Below the pieces are notes generated by a model. It was given only the letters and a program-made list of their open reading frames with translations, did not search any database and was not told the origin of the DNA. Positions 1 through 7,532 of a DNA stretch of 10,596 nt are shown in pieces (within the stretch, counting starts at the first letter, position 1; each line of letters starts with the position of its first letter). Source of the stretch: Flavobacteriaceae bacterium (GTDB lineage: Bacteria > Bacteroidota > Bacteroidia > Flavobacteriales > Weeksellaceae). The translations under genes and the position numbers were made by a program. The stretch spans positions 1 through 10,596 of the forward strand of contig JAITOO010000209.1 of NCBI GenBank assembly GCA_031289875.1, read 5' to 3'.

Positions 1-59
1 TCGTGTTCGGCGAACTCAGAGCCGTTATCGGAGGTGATAGTATGTATGTTTTTACAGGC
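1..59 (-). pseudogene. IS30-family transposase fragment, runs off the left edge
   Basis: Read on the minus strand, bases 50 to 3 encode NIHTITSDNGSEFAEH. This closely resembles the segment around the second catalytic aspartate of IS30-family DDE transposases (T-I-T-x-D-N-G-x-E-F-A-x-H). The N-terminal half of such a protein would have to lie at higher coordinates, but that DNA is occupied by intact hflX in another frame. The piece is therefore a 5'-truncated remnant, or the frame was cut at the junction. The exact junction cannot be placed; the family-like residues begin around base 53 and the hflX stop is at 65-67. The C-terminal part and any terminal inverted repeat lie outside the window. 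The family call rests on one short motif. Confidence 0.65.
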
Positions 60-64
60 AAAGA

Positions 65-1288
65 TTACATCTGAGACTTTCCCTCTTCATCAAAATATTC
101 AAACAAAAAATCGTTGTATGGAAAACGTTTGGTATGGATTTCTTTCACCTGCTCGTAAATCATTTTTTTCAGTTCGTCATAATTTTCTCTGGTTAAAGCA
201 GATACGAAAACTGTTGGATATTTGGATTTTGCCATCCACGTTTTTTTCCAATCTTCCAGCGAATAATTTTTCTTGGTAACGAGAGTCAAATCATCCTCGT
301 CTTTTTTCTCGTAGGTAAAGTTGTCAATTTTATTGAACAGCATAATCGTCGGTTTATCAGCAGATTGAATATCTGCTAAAATAGTATTCACCGATTTGAT
401 GTGATCTTCAAAACTCGGATGCGAAATGTCCACAACATGGATGAGCAAATCAGCCTCGCGCACTTCGTCAAGCGTAGATTTAAAAGATTCGACCAACTGT
501 GTAGGGAGTTTTCGTATAAATCCTACCGTATCAGTTAATAAAAAGGGAAGATTTCCGATAACCACTTTGCGGACAGTCGTGTCAAGCGTAGCAAAAAGTT
601 TGTTTTCCGCAAAGATATTGGATTTACTCAGCACGTTCATCAGCGTGGATTTTCCGACATTGGTGTAGCCGACGAGCGCTGCGCGAACCATTTTTCCGCG
701 ATTGTTCCGCTGTGTAGCCATTTGTTTATCAACGGTTTGTAGCTTTTCTTTCAGTAAAGAAATCTTGTCTCGGATAATCCGTCGGTCGGTCTCAATTTGA
801 AGTTCTCCCGCACCACCGCGCGTTCCCGTTCCGCCGCGCTGGCGTTCAAGATGTGTCCACAGGCGGGTCAGGCGTGGAAGCATATATTCGTATTGGGCGA
901 GTTCCACCTGCATTCGGGCATAAGAAGTTTGCGCCCGCTGAGCAAAAATGTCCAAAATTAAATTCGTGCGGTCAATGATTCTTCGATTCAATTCGCGTTC
1001 CAGATTTTTCAGCTGCGAAGGGGTGAGTTCATCGTCGAAAATAATAGTATTTATTTCATTTTCTTTGGCATACGCATTGATTTCTTCCAATTTTCCCGTC
1101 CCAATAAAAGTCCGAGAATTGGATTGATCGAGCTTTTGGGTGAAGCGTTTACAGACCTCTGAGCCTGCGGTGTTTGCCAGAAATTCGAGTTCGTCCATGT
1201 ACTCCGTCAATTTTTCCTCGCTTTGGGCGGACGTAACCAAACCGACAAGCACGGCTTTTTCATATAAGGCTTCTTTTTTTTCTACCAT
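65..1288 (-). CDS. hflX: GTPase HflX (ribosome-associated, Obg-HflX superfamily)
   Basis: A 407-residue cytoplasmic GTPase. In the family, HflX binds the large ribosomal subunit and splits or rescues stalled ribosomes under stress. The N-terminal HflX domain covers about residues 10-165 and contains the glycine-rich linker RGGTGTRGGAGE at 151-162. The G domain follows: G1 GYTNVGKS at 207-214, a TLDTT G2 region near 234-238, G3 DTVGF at 253-257, G4 NKID at 319-322 and G5 SAL at 363-365. The C-terminus carries the KRFPYNDFL motif (388-396). The start at 1288 is preferred over a TTG at 1402: the protein then begins MVEKKEALYEKAVLVG as in relatives, and an exact TAnnTTTG element lies at 1318-1325, so the longer frame would begin upstream of the promoter. 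The stop abuts a transposase remnant, but the C-terminus looks complete. Confidence 0.95.
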   Translation of the reverse strand: MVEKKEALYEKAVLVGLVTSAQSEEKLTEYMDELEFLANTAGSEVCKRFTQKLDQSNSRTFIGTGKLEEINAYAKENEINTIIFDDELTPSQLKNLERELNRRIIDRTNLILDIFAQRAQTSYARMQVELAQYEYMLPRLTRLWTHLERQRGGTGTRGGAGELQIETDRRIIRDKISLLKEKLQTVDKQMATQRNNRGKMVRAALVGYTNVGKSTLMNVLSKSNIFAENKLFATLDTTVRKVVIGNLPFLLTDTVGFIRKLPTQLVESFKSTLDEVREADLLIHVVDISHPSFEDHIKSVNTILADIQSADKPTIMLFNKIDNFTYEKKDEDDLTLVTKKNYSLEDWKKTWMAKSKYPTVFVSALTRENYDELKKMIYEQVKEIHTKRFPYNDFLFEYFDEEGKSQM

Positions 1289-1317
1289 AAAATAGAATTC
1301 TATCTTTTTATAAAGTA

Positions 1318-1325
1318 CAAAGGTA
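1318..1325 (-). promoter_or_regulatory. Candidate -7 element for hflX
   Basis: On the minus strand these bases read TACCTTTG, an exact match to the Bacteroidota -7 consensus TAnnTTTG, 29 bases before the chosen hflX start. I see no clear TTG-type -33 element at the expected spacing, so the assignment rests on the -7 match and its position. A second TAAATTTG match on the same strand at 1429-1436 could be an upstream promoter. Confidence 0.45.
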
Positions 1326-1440
1326 CTGATTTTAAGGGAATTTGTTTGGTGAAATAAGAAATAGAAAATGCAAAAAGAAAGGGTATATACGCATTTATTC
1401 AAAAGAACCTGAGTTCAATTAGTAAATGCAAATTTAGAGG

Positions 1441-1884
1441 CTAATATTCAATTTCTTCACAAAAAGAATATTCGTTTTTTTCTTTGTCGTAGTGAAAATA
1501 AATATGCTTTAATCCGTTGGTTATCAATAAATAATCTGCCTTAATCTGAGAGTTGTACCGTGCAACCTGTTCAAAAATTTCTTCGGTCAGTTTCACGTTC
1601 GGAGCTTTGCATTCTATCAGAAGAAAAGGCTGCGCTTTTTTCAATATCAAAACGTCCAAACGCTGGGTCTGGCGGTTAATCTCTACTTTTTTCTCTACTA
1701 AAATATTCGAATCGGAAAGACTGAATGTCTGTTTCAAATGTTGGATAATATGTTGGCGAACCCACTCTTCAGGTGTGAGAATTAACCATTTTTTCCTAAC
1801 TTCGTCCCGAATATACCAAACGGCATTTTCTTCCTTCAAACGGAAGTCGTGCGGTGCGAGAAAGTTTAAAACAGGCATTTTCAT
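1441..1884 (-). CDS. Small PD-(D/E)xK-fold protein, HSDR_N_2-like
   Basis: A 147-residue protein resembling the stand-alone 'type I restriction enzyme R protein N-terminal domain' family of Bacteroidota. The nuclease-fold signature is visible: E64, then D77 in RLDVLI, then E91-x-K93 in PFLLIECKAP, followed by a helix with Q106 and Y110. There is no helicase or translocase domain, and no methylase or specificity gene nearby, so this is not a working restriction system; a housekeeping nucleic-acid role is possible but unproven. The N-terminal segment KKWLILTPEEWVRQH (31-45) is typical of this short family. A second Met codon at 1876-1878 could be the true start. Its start codon lies 5 bases from the divergent holA start. 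From memory, the pairing with holA recurs in Bacteroidota. Confidence 0.8.
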   Translation of the reverse strand: MKMPVLNFLAPHDFRLKEENAVWYIRDEVRKKWLILTPEEWVRQHIIQHLKQTFSLSDSNILVEKKVEINRQTQRLDVLILKKAQPFLLIECKAPNVKLTEEIFEQVARYNSQIKADYLLITNGLKHIYFHYDKEKNEYSFCEEIEY

Positions 1885-1889
1885 AAACG

Positions 1890-2900
1890 ATGAAAGAATT
1901 TAATAATTTAGTCAAAGATATTAAAAATAAGCAATTTCTGCCCATTTATTTCTTGGAGGGAGAAGAAGCTTTTTACATTGACAAAGTCAGCGAATTGCTG
2001 GGAAACAACGTGTTGAGCGAAGAAGAAAAGGCTTTCAACCAAAATATAATTTATGGTTTAGAAACAGATTTAGACCAGATTATTTCGCTGGCGAAACAGT
2101 TCCCGATGGGAGCGGAGCGACAACTGGTTATCGTAAAAGAAGCGAAAAATTTGCCGTTTGACAAGTCCGAAGCGTTTGAAAATTACGTGAAAAATCCGCA
2201 AATTTCTACGGTTTTGGTTGTCAATTTCAAATACAAAACGTTAGATAAACGAAAGTCGGTATCGAAACTTTTGGCTAAAAACGGGTTTTTATTTACGAGT
2301 ATCAAGCTGTATGACAATCAGATTCCTGCGTGGATTGGCTCGCTGTGTCAGTCGCTCGGATTGGAAATTGACGAGAAATCCAAAGCGCTTTTGGCGGAAT
2401 TTCTGGGCAATGATTTGTCCCGAATTGACAATGAAGTGCACAAATTGCAGTTGATTATGGGAAATTCCAAAAAGATTACGCCCGAAATTATTGAGCGGAA
2501 TATCGGTATCAGTAAGGAATACAACAACTTTGAGTTGCGAAAAGCCATTGTGGAAAAGAATGTAACACAAGCGTACAAAATCGTGGATTATTTCGATAAA
2601 AATCCCAAATCCAACCCCTTGGTGCTGACTTTCGGGACACTTATCAGCCTGTTTAGCAATATGTTGATTGTGCATACGTTGGACGTGAAATCTCCGCAAA
2701 ACATCGCCAAAGAATTGAAAATCAATCCGTTTTTTGCAGGAGAATATCTGACAGCGATTAAAAAATACCCGTTGAAAAAAACGACCGCCTGCATTTCCTA
2801 TATTCGCAATGCAGATTTGAAATCCAAAGGATTAAATGTTTCTTCGCTGGCTTCCAATAAAGATATTCTAATGGAAATGCTGTACAGAATTTTGCATTAA
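1890..2900 (+). CDS. holA: DNA polymerase III subunit delta
   Basis: A 336-residue protein, normal length for HolA. Delta is the clamp-loader subunit that opens the beta sliding clamp as part of the DnaX complex. The N-terminal segment LPIYFLEGEEAFYIDKV (17-33) matches the family's 'YLLhGeEpFLid' opening. The middle region has the expected 'TVLVVNFKYKTLDKRKSVSKLL' type strand and helix, followed by a helical domain with 'LLAEFLGNDLSRIDNEVHKL' and the C-terminal collar-like region ending DILMEMLYRIL. Family sequence conservation is weak, but the order of segments and the length fit. Upstream there are only 5 bases to the opposite start codon, so its promoter must lie inside the neighbouring gene. 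It is followed by the his leader region, not co-directional cofactors. Confidence 0.9.
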   Translation: MKEFNNLVKDIKNKQFLPIYFLEGEEAFYIDKVSELLGNNVLSEEEKAFNQNIIYGLETDLDQIISLAKQFPMGAERQLVIVKEAKNLPFDKSEAFENYVKNPQISTVLVVNFKYKTLDKRKSVSKLLAKNGFLFTSIKLYDNQIPAWIGSLCQSLGLEIDEKSKALLAEFLGNDLSRIDNEVHKLQLIMGNSKKITPEIIERNIGISKEYNNFELRKAIVEKNVTQAYKIVDYFDKNPKSNPLVLTFGTLISLFSNMLIVHTLDVKSPQNIAKELKINPFFAGEYLTAIKKYPLKKTTACISYIRNADLKSKGLNVSSLASNKDILMEMLYRILH

Positions 2901-2916
2901 AATTCAAAAATTTTGC

Positions 2917-2945
2917 TTGTTATTTTAAAAATATTTATAAATTTG
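2917..2945 (+). promoter_or_regulatory. Promoter of the histidine operon
   Basis: TAAATTTG at 2938-2945 is an exact TAnnTTTG -7 element. A TTG at 2917-2919 sits 18 bases upstream, within the usual -33 spacing; another TTG at 2913-2915 gives 22 bases. Transcription would begin near 2950, giving a short untranslated stretch before the leader ATG at 2968. It lies just after the holA stop codon and is the only well-formed promoter seen ahead of hisG. Confidence 0.7.
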
Positions 2946-2967
2946 CAACATCAATAAAAAACAAAAA

Positions 2968-3024
2968 ATGAAAGCATTGCATTTACATTATCACCCTTTG
3001 ACAACTTGCAAACAGGCGAACTAA
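2968..3024 (+). CDS. Histidine operon leader peptide
   Basis: An 18-codon ORF, MKALHLHYHPLTTCKQAN, with His at positions 5, 7 and 9 (three of five successive codons). It has a Bacteroidota-style A-rich upstream stretch (ACAAAAA just before ATG), follows an exact -7 element by 22 bases, and ends 36 bases before a terminator hairpin ahead of hisG. The His cluster is the sensor: low charged tRNA-His would stall the ribosome at 2980-2994, upstream of the antiterminator arm at 3013-3018. Completing translation to the stop at 3022-3024 would cover that arm. The peptide itself is not expected to have another role. The ORF is short, so the call relies on its His codons and position together. Confidence 0.85.
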   Translation: MKALHLHYHPLTTCKQAN

Positions 3025-3065
3025 CTGATTGATTTTGTAATTGTAACAAAAACAACAACCGCCTG
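3013..3065 (+). promoter_or_regulatory. Antiterminator of the his attenuator
   Basis: CAGGCG at 3013-3018, inside the last leader codons, is perfectly complementary to CGCCTG at 3060-3065. The second arm overlaps the 5' arm of the terminator stem (3057-3063), so the two structures exclude each other. Between them TTTTGT (3033-3038) can pair with ACAAAA (3046-3051), a small hairpin that would bring the arms together. The geometry fits classic translation-coupled attenuation. No energy calculation was made. Confidence 0.7.
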
Positions 3066-3085
3066 AGAAATTTGGCGGTTTTTTT
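3057..3085 (+). terminator. Attenuator terminator before hisG
   Basis: AACCGCC (3057-3063) pairs perfectly with GGCGGTT (3074-3080), a 7-bp stem with a 10-base loop, followed by an unbroken T run to 3085. This is a regular intrinsic terminator. It lies between the his promoter and the hisG start at 3123, so without antitermination transcription would stop before the structural genes. Confidence 0.85.
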
Positions 3086-3122
3086 GTGCAGACGAGCGCA
3101 GGCTTTAAAAAGAAAGACAAAA

Positions 3123-3983
3123 ATGAACGAAAAATTGAAAATCGCAGTCCAGAAAAGCGGACGTTTGAGCGAAAAATCGCTGGAAATTTTCCGCGAATGC
3201 GGAATCAAAATTCCTAATAGCAGTCAGAAATTGAGGACGGTTTCTTCTAATTTTCCCGTTGAAATTTTGTTTCTCAGAGACGACGACATTCCTCAGTATG
3301 TGGAGCAAAATGTGGCAGATATCGGTATTTTGGGAGAAAACGAAGTTTGGGAAAAAAATCGCAACGTTCATGTTGTCAGAAAATTAGGATTTGGAGACTG
3401 CCGTCTTTCCTTAGCTGTCCCGAAAGATGAAAATTATACAGGACTTAACTATCTAAACCATAAAAAAATAGCAACGTCTTATCCGCGTATTCTGAATGAA
3501 TTTTGCCGAAAAAATCAACTCGAAGTAGAAATCGAAGAAATCAGCGGAAGCGTGGAAATTGCACCAAGTATTGGGCTGGCTAACTGCATTTTCGACATTG
3601 TCAGTTCCGGAAGCACCCTTCTGACCAATGGTCTGAAAGAAGTCGAAACCGTTGCCCAAAGCGAGGCTGTTTTGATTAAATCGCCGGATTTGTCCGAAGA
3701 AAAACAGGAAATTTTAAACCGATTGCTTTTTCGCATTCAGGCGGTTATGCGTTCGAGAGAGAACAAATACATCTTGCTCAATGCTCCTAATCATGCAGTA
3801 AGTCAGATTATTAGCATTTTGCCCGGAATGAAAAGCCCAACGGTGCTTCCGCTGGCGCAAGAAGGGTGGAGCAGTATCCATTCCGTTATCACCGAAGAAC
3901 GGTTTTGGGAAATCATTGACGAACTGAAAGCGTTGGGAGCGCAAGGAATTTTGATTATTCCGATTGAAAAAATGATTGTTTAA
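3123..3983 (+). CDS. hisG: ATP phosphoribosyltransferase, long form
   Basis: Catalyses the first step of histidine synthesis, ATP + PRPP to phosphoribosyl-ATP. At 286 residues it is the long, self-contained HisG type that does not need HisZ. Visible features are LKIAVQKSGRL at the N-terminus (5-15), VADIGILG (64-71), SGSVEIAP (141-148) and the PRPP-binding loop DIVSSGSTLLTNGL (158-171). A C-terminal ACT-like regulatory domain spans about 213-286, with LPGMKSPTV (233-241), GWSSIHSV and the closing ILIIPIEKMI; in the family this domain binds histidine for feedback inhibition. The ATG at 3123 is chosen because an in-frame upstream TTG at 3072 lies inside the terminator hairpin. First structural gene behind the attenuator; hisD follows after 30 bases. 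Confidence 0.96.
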   Translation: MNEKLKIAVQKSGRLSEKSLEIFRECGIKIPNSSQKLRTVSSNFPVEILFLRDDDIPQYVEQNVADIGILGENEVWEKNRNVHVVRKLGFGDCRLSLAVPKDENYTGLNYLNHKKIATSYPRILNEFCRKNQLEVEIEEISGSVEIAPSIGLANCIFDIVSSGSTLLTNGLKEVETVAQSEAVLIKSPDLSEEKQEILNRLLFRIQAVMRSRENKYILLNAPNHAVSQIISILPGMKSPTVLPLAQEGWSSIHSVITEERFWEIIDELKALGAQGILIIPIEKMIV

Positions 3984-4013
3984 TCTGCTAATAATCAATT
4001 TAGTAAATAAAAA

Positions 4014-5288
4014 ATGAAAATAATAAAGTATCCCAAAAAAGAAACATGGCAGGAACTGACTTTGCGTCCTGAATCCCGAAAAGTTTCCTTGCAGGAAACC
4101 GTTCAGAAAGTTTTTGAAGACGTGAAAAATTCAGGAGACGAAGCCCTGCGGAAATACACTTTGGAATTTGACAAAGTTTGCATGGATTCTTTCAAAGTTT
4201 CCGAACAGGAAATTCAAGGCGCTGAAAATCAAATTACTGAGGAATTAAAACAAGCAATTTTTCAAGCCAGAGAAAACATCAAAAAATTTCATGAATCACA
4301 GAAAGAAAAATCACAAATCATTGATATACAAAAAGGTGTGAAATGTTGGCGGGAGGCGCGAGCCATTGAGAAAGTCGGGCTGTATGTTCCGGGCGGAACT
4401 GCACCGTTGTTTTCTACGGTTTTGATGCTTGGCGTCCCTGCTCAAATTGCCGGTTGCAAGCAAATTACCCTCTGTTCTCCTCCCGACAAAAACGGAAAAA
4501 TTCACCCTGCTGTTTTGTTTGCCGCTCAGTCGGTCGGAATCAATGAAATTTACAAAATCGGCGGCATACAGGCTGTTGCTGCGCTGACTTTTGGCACAGA
4601 GAGCGTTCCGAAAACATATAAAATTTTTGGACCCGGAAACCAGTATGTTACTGCCGCCAAGCAGTACGCCCAAAATTTCAAAGTGAGCATTGACCTGCCT
4701 GCGGGACCGAGCGAAGTTTTGGTCGTGGGCGATTCACAAGCAAATCCTGCGTTTCTTTCCGCTGACCTTCTCTCGCAGGCAGAACACGGCGTGGACAGCC
4801 AAGTGATATTTTTAACGACAGACGAAAATATTCTAAATCAGACGATTACCGAAATAGAAAAACAATTGCAGGCGTTGCCGAGAAAAGAAATTGCTTCCCA
4901 AGCGCTGGAAAACAGCCGCACAATTTTGTTCAATAATTTGGAAGAATGCCTGTCATTCAGCAATTTGTATGCCCCTGAACATTTGATTTTGGCGGTGGAA
5001 AATGCGGTTCAACATATTCCGAAAATTGAAAATGCAGGTTCGGTATTTTTGGGAAATTACAGTTGCGAAAGTGCAGGAGACTATGCCAGCGGAACGAATC
5101 ATACTTTGCCGACAAACGGATATGCAGTTAATTACAGCGGCGTTTCGTTGGACAGTTTTGTCAAAAAAGTAACCTTTCAGGAATTGACGAAAGAAGGTTT
5201 GCAAAACATCGGGAAGACTGTAGAACTCATGGCAGAAGCGGAACATTTGCACGCCCATAAAAATGCGGTATCTTTGAGGATAAACTGA
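4014..5288 (+). CDS. hisD: Histidinol dehydrogenase
   Basis: Catalyses the last two steps, histidinol to histidinal to histidine, with NAD and one zinc per active site. The 424-residue length is standard. The expected residues are present: zinc ligands Q255 and H258 in LLSQAEHG, D356 in SAGDYASG and H415 in AHKNAV; the catalytic pair E322-H323 in YAPEHL. Further family motifs are YVPGGTAPLFSTVLM (124-138), IFGPGNQYVTAAKQ (204-217) and DLPAGPSEVLVV (227-238). Lies 30 bases behind hisG and 45 bases ahead of hisC on the same strand, with A-rich DNA before the ATG and no terminator between, so it is very probably in the same transcript. Confidence 0.97.
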   Translation: MKIIKYPKKETWQELTLRPESRKVSLQETVQKVFEDVKNSGDEALRKYTLEFDKVCMDSFKVSEQEIQGAENQITEELKQAIFQARENIKKFHESQKEKSQIIDIQKGVKCWREARAIEKVGLYVPGGTAPLFSTVLMLGVPAQIAGCKQITLCSPPDKNGKIHPAVLFAAQSVGINEIYKIGGIQAVAALTFGTESVPKTYKIFGPGNQYVTAAKQYAQNFKVSIDLPAGPSEVLVVGDSQANPAFLSADLLSQAEHGVDSQVIFLTTDENILNQTITEIEKQLQALPRKEIASQALENSRTILFNNLEECLSFSNLYAPEHLILAVENAVQHIPKIENAGSVFLGNYSCESAGDYASGTNHTLPTNGYAVNYSGVSLDSFVKKVTFQELTKEGLQNIGKTVELMAEAEHLHAHKNAVSLRIN

Positions 5289-5333
5289 GGCGCCGATGTC
5301 AAAAAACAAAAGTAATTTACTAATTGAAAGAAA

Positions 5334-6362
5334 ATGAGAGATATAAAACAACTTGTACGTCCAAATATTTTGAATTTAAAACCCTATTCCAGCGCAAGAG
5401 GAGAATCCGGAGGCGTTGAAGGCATTTTTTTGGACGCAAACGAAAATCCTTTCGGGGAAAACAATCGCTATCCCGACCCTTACCAAAAAACATTGAAGCA
5501 GAAAATCAGTCAAATAAAAAATATTCCTGCGGAAAATATTTTTTTGGGAAACGGAAGCGATGAAATCATTGACCACATTTATCGAATTTTTTGCAATCCT
5601 AAAGAGGATAAAGCCTTGATTTTCAACCCGACTTTCGGAATGTATCAGGTGGCGGCAGACCTCAACGAAGTGGAAATTATTGATATTCCGCTTACCTCTG
5701 ATTTTCAAGTTGATATAGAAGAAGCGAAAAAATATTTCAACGATGAGCATTTAAAAGTCGTCATTATCTGCACCCCTAACAATCCCACCGGAAACAATAT
5801 TCATTCGCAAGATATTGATTTCATTCTCAACAACTTCGGTGGAGTTACGGTTATTGACGAAGCCTACATAGACTTTTCCGGTCGGGAGTCTTATTTGAAA
5901 AAACTCAATCAATATCCGAATTTAATTGTATTTCAGACACTTAGCAAAGCTTGGGGATTGGCGGGCGTGCGTGTAGGAATGGCTTTTGCCCAAACAGAAA
6001 TTATCAAATTGCTGAACAAGGTCAAACACCCTTACAACCTCAGCGTTTTAAATCAAAAAGTTGCTTTGGAAGCGTTGAACAACATTGACGAATTTGAGCG
6101 GAGAAAAGCGGTAATTCTTTCAGAAAAAGAAAAAATGTACGAAAATTTGCAAAAACTGCCCGCTGTAACGAAAATTTTTCCGTCAGATGCGAATTTCTTT
6201 TTGGTAGAATTTTTTGATGTGAAAAAAATTTTTAACGAACTGCTAAAACAGGGCATAGTCGTGAGAAATCAATCGGCGAGAATCAATAACTGTCTGAGAA
6301 TCACCGTAGGGACGTCCGAAGAAAACGGAAAATTAATTCAAACTCTAAAAAATCTTTCATGA
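5334..6362 (+). CDS. hisC: Histidinol-phosphate aminotransferase
   Basis: A PLP enzyme (fold type I, class I/II aminotransferase) that converts imidazole acetol phosphate and glutamate to histidinol phosphate. It has 342 residues, usual for the family. Visible are LDANENPFG (33-41), [10 protein letters not shown] (71-80), CTPNNPTG (146-153), the PLP ring-contact D175 and Y178 in VIDEAYIDF, the Schiff-base lysine K205 in [14 protein letters not shown], and the substrate-phosphate or carboxylate arginines R213 and R322 (LRITVG). Its stop overlaps the hisB start in an ATGA of 4 bases, a strong sign of translational coupling. The upstream gap of 45 bases to hisD holds no hairpin that I can see. 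Confidence 0.96.
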   Translation: MRDIKQLVRPNILNLKPYSSARGESGGVEGIFLDANENPFGENNRYPDPYQKTLKQKISQIKNIPAENIFLGNGSDEIIDHIYRIFCNPKEDKALIFNPTFGMYQVAADLNEVEIIDIPLTSDFQVDIEEAKKYFNDEHLKVVIICTPNNPTGNNIHSQDIDFILNNFGGVTVIDEAYIDFSGRESYLKKLNQYPNLIVFQTLSKAWGLAGVRVGMAFAQTEIIKLLNKVKHPYNLSVLNQKVALEALNNIDEFERRKAVILSEKEKMYENLQKLPAVTKIFPSDANFFLVEFFDVKKIFNELLKQGIVVRNQSARINNCLRITVGTSEENGKLIQTLKNLS

Positions 6363-7453
6363 AAAAAGTACTTTTTATTGACCGCGACGGAACTTTGGTC
6401 ATCGAACCGCCGACGGATTATCAATTAGACAGTTTGGAAAAATTGGAATTTTATCCGCGCGTTTTTCAGAATTTGTCGAAAATTATGTATGAATTTGATT
6501 ACGAGTTGGTTATGGTGAGCAATCAAGATGGTTTGGGAACAAACTCTTTTCCCGAAGAAACTTATTTTCCTGCTCAGAATAAAATCATTCAAGCCTTTAA
6601 AAATGAGGGAATTGAGTTTTCCGAAATTTTGATAGACCGAAGTTTTGAACATGAAAATCTCCCCACTCGAAAACCTAATACGGGAATGCTAACGCATTAT
6701 GTAAAAGGCGGTTATGATTTGGAGGAATCTTATGTCATCGGCGACCGTTTAACCGATGTTCAATTGGCGAAAAATCTGGGGACGAAATCTATTTATTTGG
6801 GAACAGAAAAAAACAGTGGTGCGGACTTGGAAACGCAGAGCTGGGCGGAGATTTATCAATATTTGAAGCAGAAACCCCGCAGGGCAAAGGTTGTGCGGAA
6901 TACCAAAGAAACGCAGATTTCTGTGGAAATCAATTTAGACGGCTCGGGAAAAAGCAAAATTCACACCGGATTGGGATTTTTTGACCATATGCTGGAACAG
7001 ATTGCCAAACACGGAAGCATGGATTTGATTATCAACGTGATAGGAGATTTACATATTGACGAACACCACACGATAGAAGACACCGGAATTGTGCTGGGCG
7101 AAGCAGTTTTGCAGGCGTTGGGAAGCAAGAAAGGCATTGAACGCTACGGTTTTCTTCTGCCTATGGACGACTGTCTGGCGCAGGTTGCGATTGATTTCGG
7201 CGGACGGTCATGGATTGTCTGGGACGCAGAATTTAAGCGCGAAAAAATAGGCGAAGTTCCGACGGAGATGTTTTTCCATTTCTTTAAGTCGTTCAGCGAC
7301 AATGCAAAATGCAACCTCAACATCAAGGCGGAGGGCGAAAATGAACATCATAAAATTGAAGCGATTTTTAAATCTTTTGCCAAAGCGGTGAAAATGGCAG
7401 TGAAACAGACAGATGCCAACTTTGCCATTCCAAGTACTAAGGGGAGTCTGTAA
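6359..7453 (+). CDS. hisB: Bifunctional histidinol-phosphatase / imidazoleglycerol-phosphate dehydratase
   Basis: A fusion of a HAD phosphatase (about residues 1-170) and IGP dehydratase (about 180-364), as in enterobacterial HisB. HAD motifs: D8-x-D10 in FIDRDGTL, S54 in MVSNQDG, K105 in TRKP and D129/D133 in GDRLTD. Dehydratase motifs: [14 protein letters not shown] (206-219), [10 protein letters not shown] (234-243) and [15 protein letters not shown] (329-343), which supply the metal-binding His and Glu residues. Odd point: the four zinc ligands of E. coli HisB (Cys93, His95, Cys101, Cys103) fall on D93, S95, L101 and T103 at matching numbering, so the zinc site is absent although the catalytic residues are kept. 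This may be normal for the phylum. The start overlaps hisC by 4 bases. The two activities remove the need for a separate hisN-type phosphatase. Confidence 0.96.
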   Translation: MKKVLFIDRDGTLVIEPPTDYQLDSLEKLEFYPRVFQNLSKIMYEFDYELVMVSNQDGLGTNSFPEETYFPAQNKIIQAFKNEGIEFSEILIDRSFEHENLPTRKPNTGMLTHYVKGGYDLEESYVIGDRLTDVQLAKNLGTKSIYLGTEKNSGADLETQSWAEIYQYLKQKPRRAKVVRNTKETQISVEINLDGSGKSKIHTGLGFFDHMLEQIAKHGSMDLIINVIGDLHIDEHHTIEDTGIVLGEAVLQALGSKKGIERYGFLLPMDDCLAQVAIDFGGRSWIVWDAEFKREKIGEVPTEMFFHFFKSFSDNAKCNLNIKAEGENEHHKIEAIFKSFAKAVKMAVKQTDANFAIPSTKGSL

Positions 7454-7468
7454 GAGATTTTTAATTAA

Positions 7469-7503
7469 TTTGAATAAAGAGGCTAAACAGCCAAATATGT
7501 TTA
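7469..7503 (+). promoter_or_regulatory. Weak candidate promoter before the lipoprotein gene
   Basis: TTTG at 7469-7472 and TATGTTTA at 7496-7503 (7 of 8 matches to TAnnTTTG) are separated by 23 bases, the upper end of usual spacing. The -7-like element lies 29 bases before the lipoprotein ATG. If active, it would let the lipoprotein gene and hisH escape his attenuation. Both elements are common by chance in such AT-rich DNA. Confidence 0.25.
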
Positions 7504-7532
7504 TTAAATTTACAATAAAAAAAGAAAATATT

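Noticed and set aside
34..279. Plus-strand open frame of 81 codons at the left edge
   Set aside because: It runs opposite hflX and the transposase remnant, and its translation resembles no protein.
1289..1402. N-terminal extension of HflX by 38 residues with a hydrophobic stretch, from a TTG at 1402
   Set aside because: It would start upstream of the TAnnTTTG element at 1318-1325, lacks family similarity, and the ATG at 1288 gives the normal HflX N-terminus.
1441..1884. Part of a restriction-modification or other defence system
   Set aside because: Only the short HSDR_N-like nuclease fold is present, with no motor domain, methylase or specificity gene nearby; the neighbours are housekeeping genes.
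3072..3122. Longer HisG from an in-frame TTG at 3072
   Set aside because: The codon lies in the terminator hairpin, and the extension is unlike HisG; the ATG at 3123 has an A-rich upstream region and the usual N-terminus.
7481..7492. Small hairpin GGCT-AAAC-AGCC between hisB and the lipoprotein gene as a terminator
   Set aside because: Only 4 base pairs and no T run follow, so it is not a credible terminator.
7413..7532. Longer form of the lipoprotein overlapping the hisB end
   Set aside because: It would place 40 residues before the signal peptide and hide the lipobox; the ATG at 7533 gives a standard signal.
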